Of a DNA stretch of 64,000 nucleotides, positions 62,509 through 64,000 are shown in pieces (within the stretch, counting starts at the first letter, position 1; every line of letters starts with the position of its first letter). Below the pieces are notes generated by a model. The model worked only from the letters and a program-made list of their open reading frames with translations, searched no databases and was not told the DNA's origin. Origin of the DNA: Geosiphon pyriformis (lineage: Eukaryota; Glomeromycota; Glomeromycetes; Archaeosporales; Geosiphonaceae); contig JAAOMT010000620.1 of assembly GCA_016748015.1 (NCBI GenBank), positions 555,516-619,515 on the forward strand. Direction: 5' to 3'. A program made the position numbers and the translations under genes.

Positions 62509-63216
62509 ATGATTATTTCCCAAAATATCCAACAAATATTCTAAAAATTAATGTTAGTCTTAAAAACACTTTCTAACTTATCCATAACAATTAATAGAAG
62601 TCAAATTAATTACACTCAAAAAGAAACCACAACACCAATAGTAAATAATTCTCAAAATTATCACTCTTATAGAAGAAAAACAAAAGGTTATTCTGAAAAT
62701 CAGTTATTAAAACTTTTGAAACAAGCACTAAAAAAAAACTTTTTATTTGTCTCTGTTGACATTTCACCAAATGTCACAATTTAACAAAAACTTTTACTAT
62801 TCTTTAATAAACAAAACAATGAATATACCCTTATATATAGATATTTTCATATTGGAAAAACACTTTATAAATAAAAACTAGAACTTGAAGCAAACAACAT
62901 CACTCCTGAAGCTATACAAAAACAAATTTACAATGAATTCAAAACAGCAGCTGGATCAACAAACACTCACTACAAACTTAAAGCAGCTTTTAGACTTTAT
63001 GATTTATTCAATACTTGTGAAAACATCTTACAAAATCCAATACTTTGTTCAATGAAGATTTAATACATTGGAAAGCTTACAGAACTGAAATTTTAACAAT
63101 TTTCAGACCAAATCACTTCAATTATCTTGGACTATTATCTTAACATTACAGATAGTACTTGGACTTCGACAGAATTCAATCTTGAGGAAAAAATTATGTT
63201 ACCAGTAGAATTTTAG
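62509..63216 (+). pseudogene. ORF3 of element B, unknown function
   Basis: One uninterrupted frame of 236 codons including stop, from ATG 62509 to TAG 63214-63216, with five internal TAA codons, each a CAA in a C-to-T reading. The stop lies 20 bp inside the 3' LTR. Compared with A the protein text is well conserved (QALKKNFLF/QALEENLLI, TPEAIQKQIYNEFKTAAG, YKLKAAFRLYDLFNTCENIL, YIGKLTELKF). The conserved frame with transition-only damage argues that it was translated. No domain recognised. Confidence 0.72.
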
Positions 63217-64000
63217 CTATTAATTAGCATGAAATTATCCTCATAATTCCTATTATTAATTAGCATATATTATTATCATTTCAATTATTACTTATTATTT
63301 AATCAAATTATTAAATATTATTACTCAATCAATAATCCAATTTGTACTATAGAAATTAAGATGATCAAATTACACAATACTTTGAATCATTTAATATAGT
63401 CAAAATTCGCCAAAATTAATTAAAATTGGCCGAAATAATTAATAGTTTAATGAAATAACTTGTAGTTTGCCGAAATGTATCTTTAGTTTACCAAAATTGT
63501 AGCAAAGAGAAAAATGCAAGTTCAAAGACTAGTACTACAACAAGTTGTATAAAAAAAGAGCTTTTCTCTTCGAAAAAATGTATCTTTTCATAGTATCTTA
63601 TCATAGTATCTTAATTTAGATATCTTAATTACAACAAATCACTTTTTATATATCTTAAATAAAAACAAAATATTTAAAAACCAAATTCTTTGATTATTAT
63701 ACTTGAAATTTTCTCAACACAACTAACATTTTAAAATTGATTAGCTACCAATTTCAGTAATTTTTTAGTGATTCCAGGCTTGTATAGAAAACGTTTCTTT
63801 TAATAAAATCCTATTTCTTTTATATTTTTTTTATTTTTTTTTATTTTTCTTATTACAATCATTAAGGTAGCCTACAGATAAGATTCTTGCAAAAGAGTTG
63901 ACTTTTACAGCAAAATAATTACACATTTTTAATGAGCTTCTAGACAAGCAATTCTTGAGAAAGAGTTGACATTTTCTACAATATAACTACACAAAATAAC
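63197..64000 (+). repeat. 3' LTR of element B, truncated by the window end
   Basis: Starts TGTTACCAGTAG after GAGGAAAAAATTA, and 804 of about 953 bp are visible. Similar to the 5' LTR of B. It has a short extra insertion near 63410-63425 in the motif array. Confidence 0.93.

Larger units (their letters stand above)
54339..64000 (+). mobile_element. LTR retrotransposon B, same family as A, runs off the window
   Basis: 5' LTR 54339-55291 (953 bp), internal part 55292-63196, 3' LTR from 63197 to beyond the window. The left flank TCAT (54335-54338) would be one copy of a target-site duplication; the other is not visible. Same domain order as A, without the solo LTR, so it shows the native junction of the cysteine-rich domain and dUTPase. 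It has more nonsense changes than A. Confidence 0.95.

Overview
The window reads as nuclear DNA of a filamentous or early-diverging fungus. Introns are short (67-106 bp in three genes) with GT...AG ends, mitochondrial 2-oxoglutarate dehydrogenase is nuclear-encoded with a presequence-like N terminus, and most of the rest is AT-rich transposon debris. The LINE proteins and the dUTPase-bearing Ty3/gypsy elements resemble families I associate with arbuscular mycorrhizal fungi (Glomeromycotina); that assignment is inference from recall, not from a search.

Layout. 0-17.5 kb: three copies of one LINE family (an ORF1-only copy with a 3' tail, a nearly full-length copy with ORF1, endonuclease, RT, RNase H and a C-terminal zinc motif, and a 5'-truncated copy), separated by AT-rich deserts. 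A partial LTR lies at the left edge, and a solo LTR splits the RNase H domain. 17.7-29.4 kb: a higher-GC gene island with a possible decayed gene (minus strand), a 64-residue HMG/YABBY-like protein gene, OGDH E1 (KGD1, six exons), CFIm25/NUDT21 (six exons, one of 11 nt) and UTP23 (minus strand, six exons, convergent with NUDT21). 29.4-35.5 kb: a MITE-like element, a strongly AT-decayed LINE relic and part of a dispersed repeat. 35.5-46.3 kb: LTR element A (10.8 kb) with matching LTRs, a GCAC target-site duplication and a nested antisense solo LTR. 46.3-54.3 kb: at least two older relics of related gypsy elements and an inverted copy of the dispersed repeat. 54.3-64 kb: LTR element B, cut by the window end in its 3' LTR.

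Elements A and B have the order LTR, Gag with zinc knuckle, aspartic protease, a cysteine-rich domain, dUTPase, RT, RNase H, integrase, then an unrecognised 235-codon ORF3 whose stop lies inside the 3' LTR. None of the element genes is intact. Nearly all nonsense changes are readable as C-to-T or G-to-A transitions, as expected from deamination of methylated cytosine or a RIP-like process.

The items most worth a second look are ORF3, the cysteine-rich plus dUTPase block, a 20-bp-period motif array in the LTRs, a covarying hairpin in the LINE 3' tail and the 11-nt micro-exon of NUDT21.
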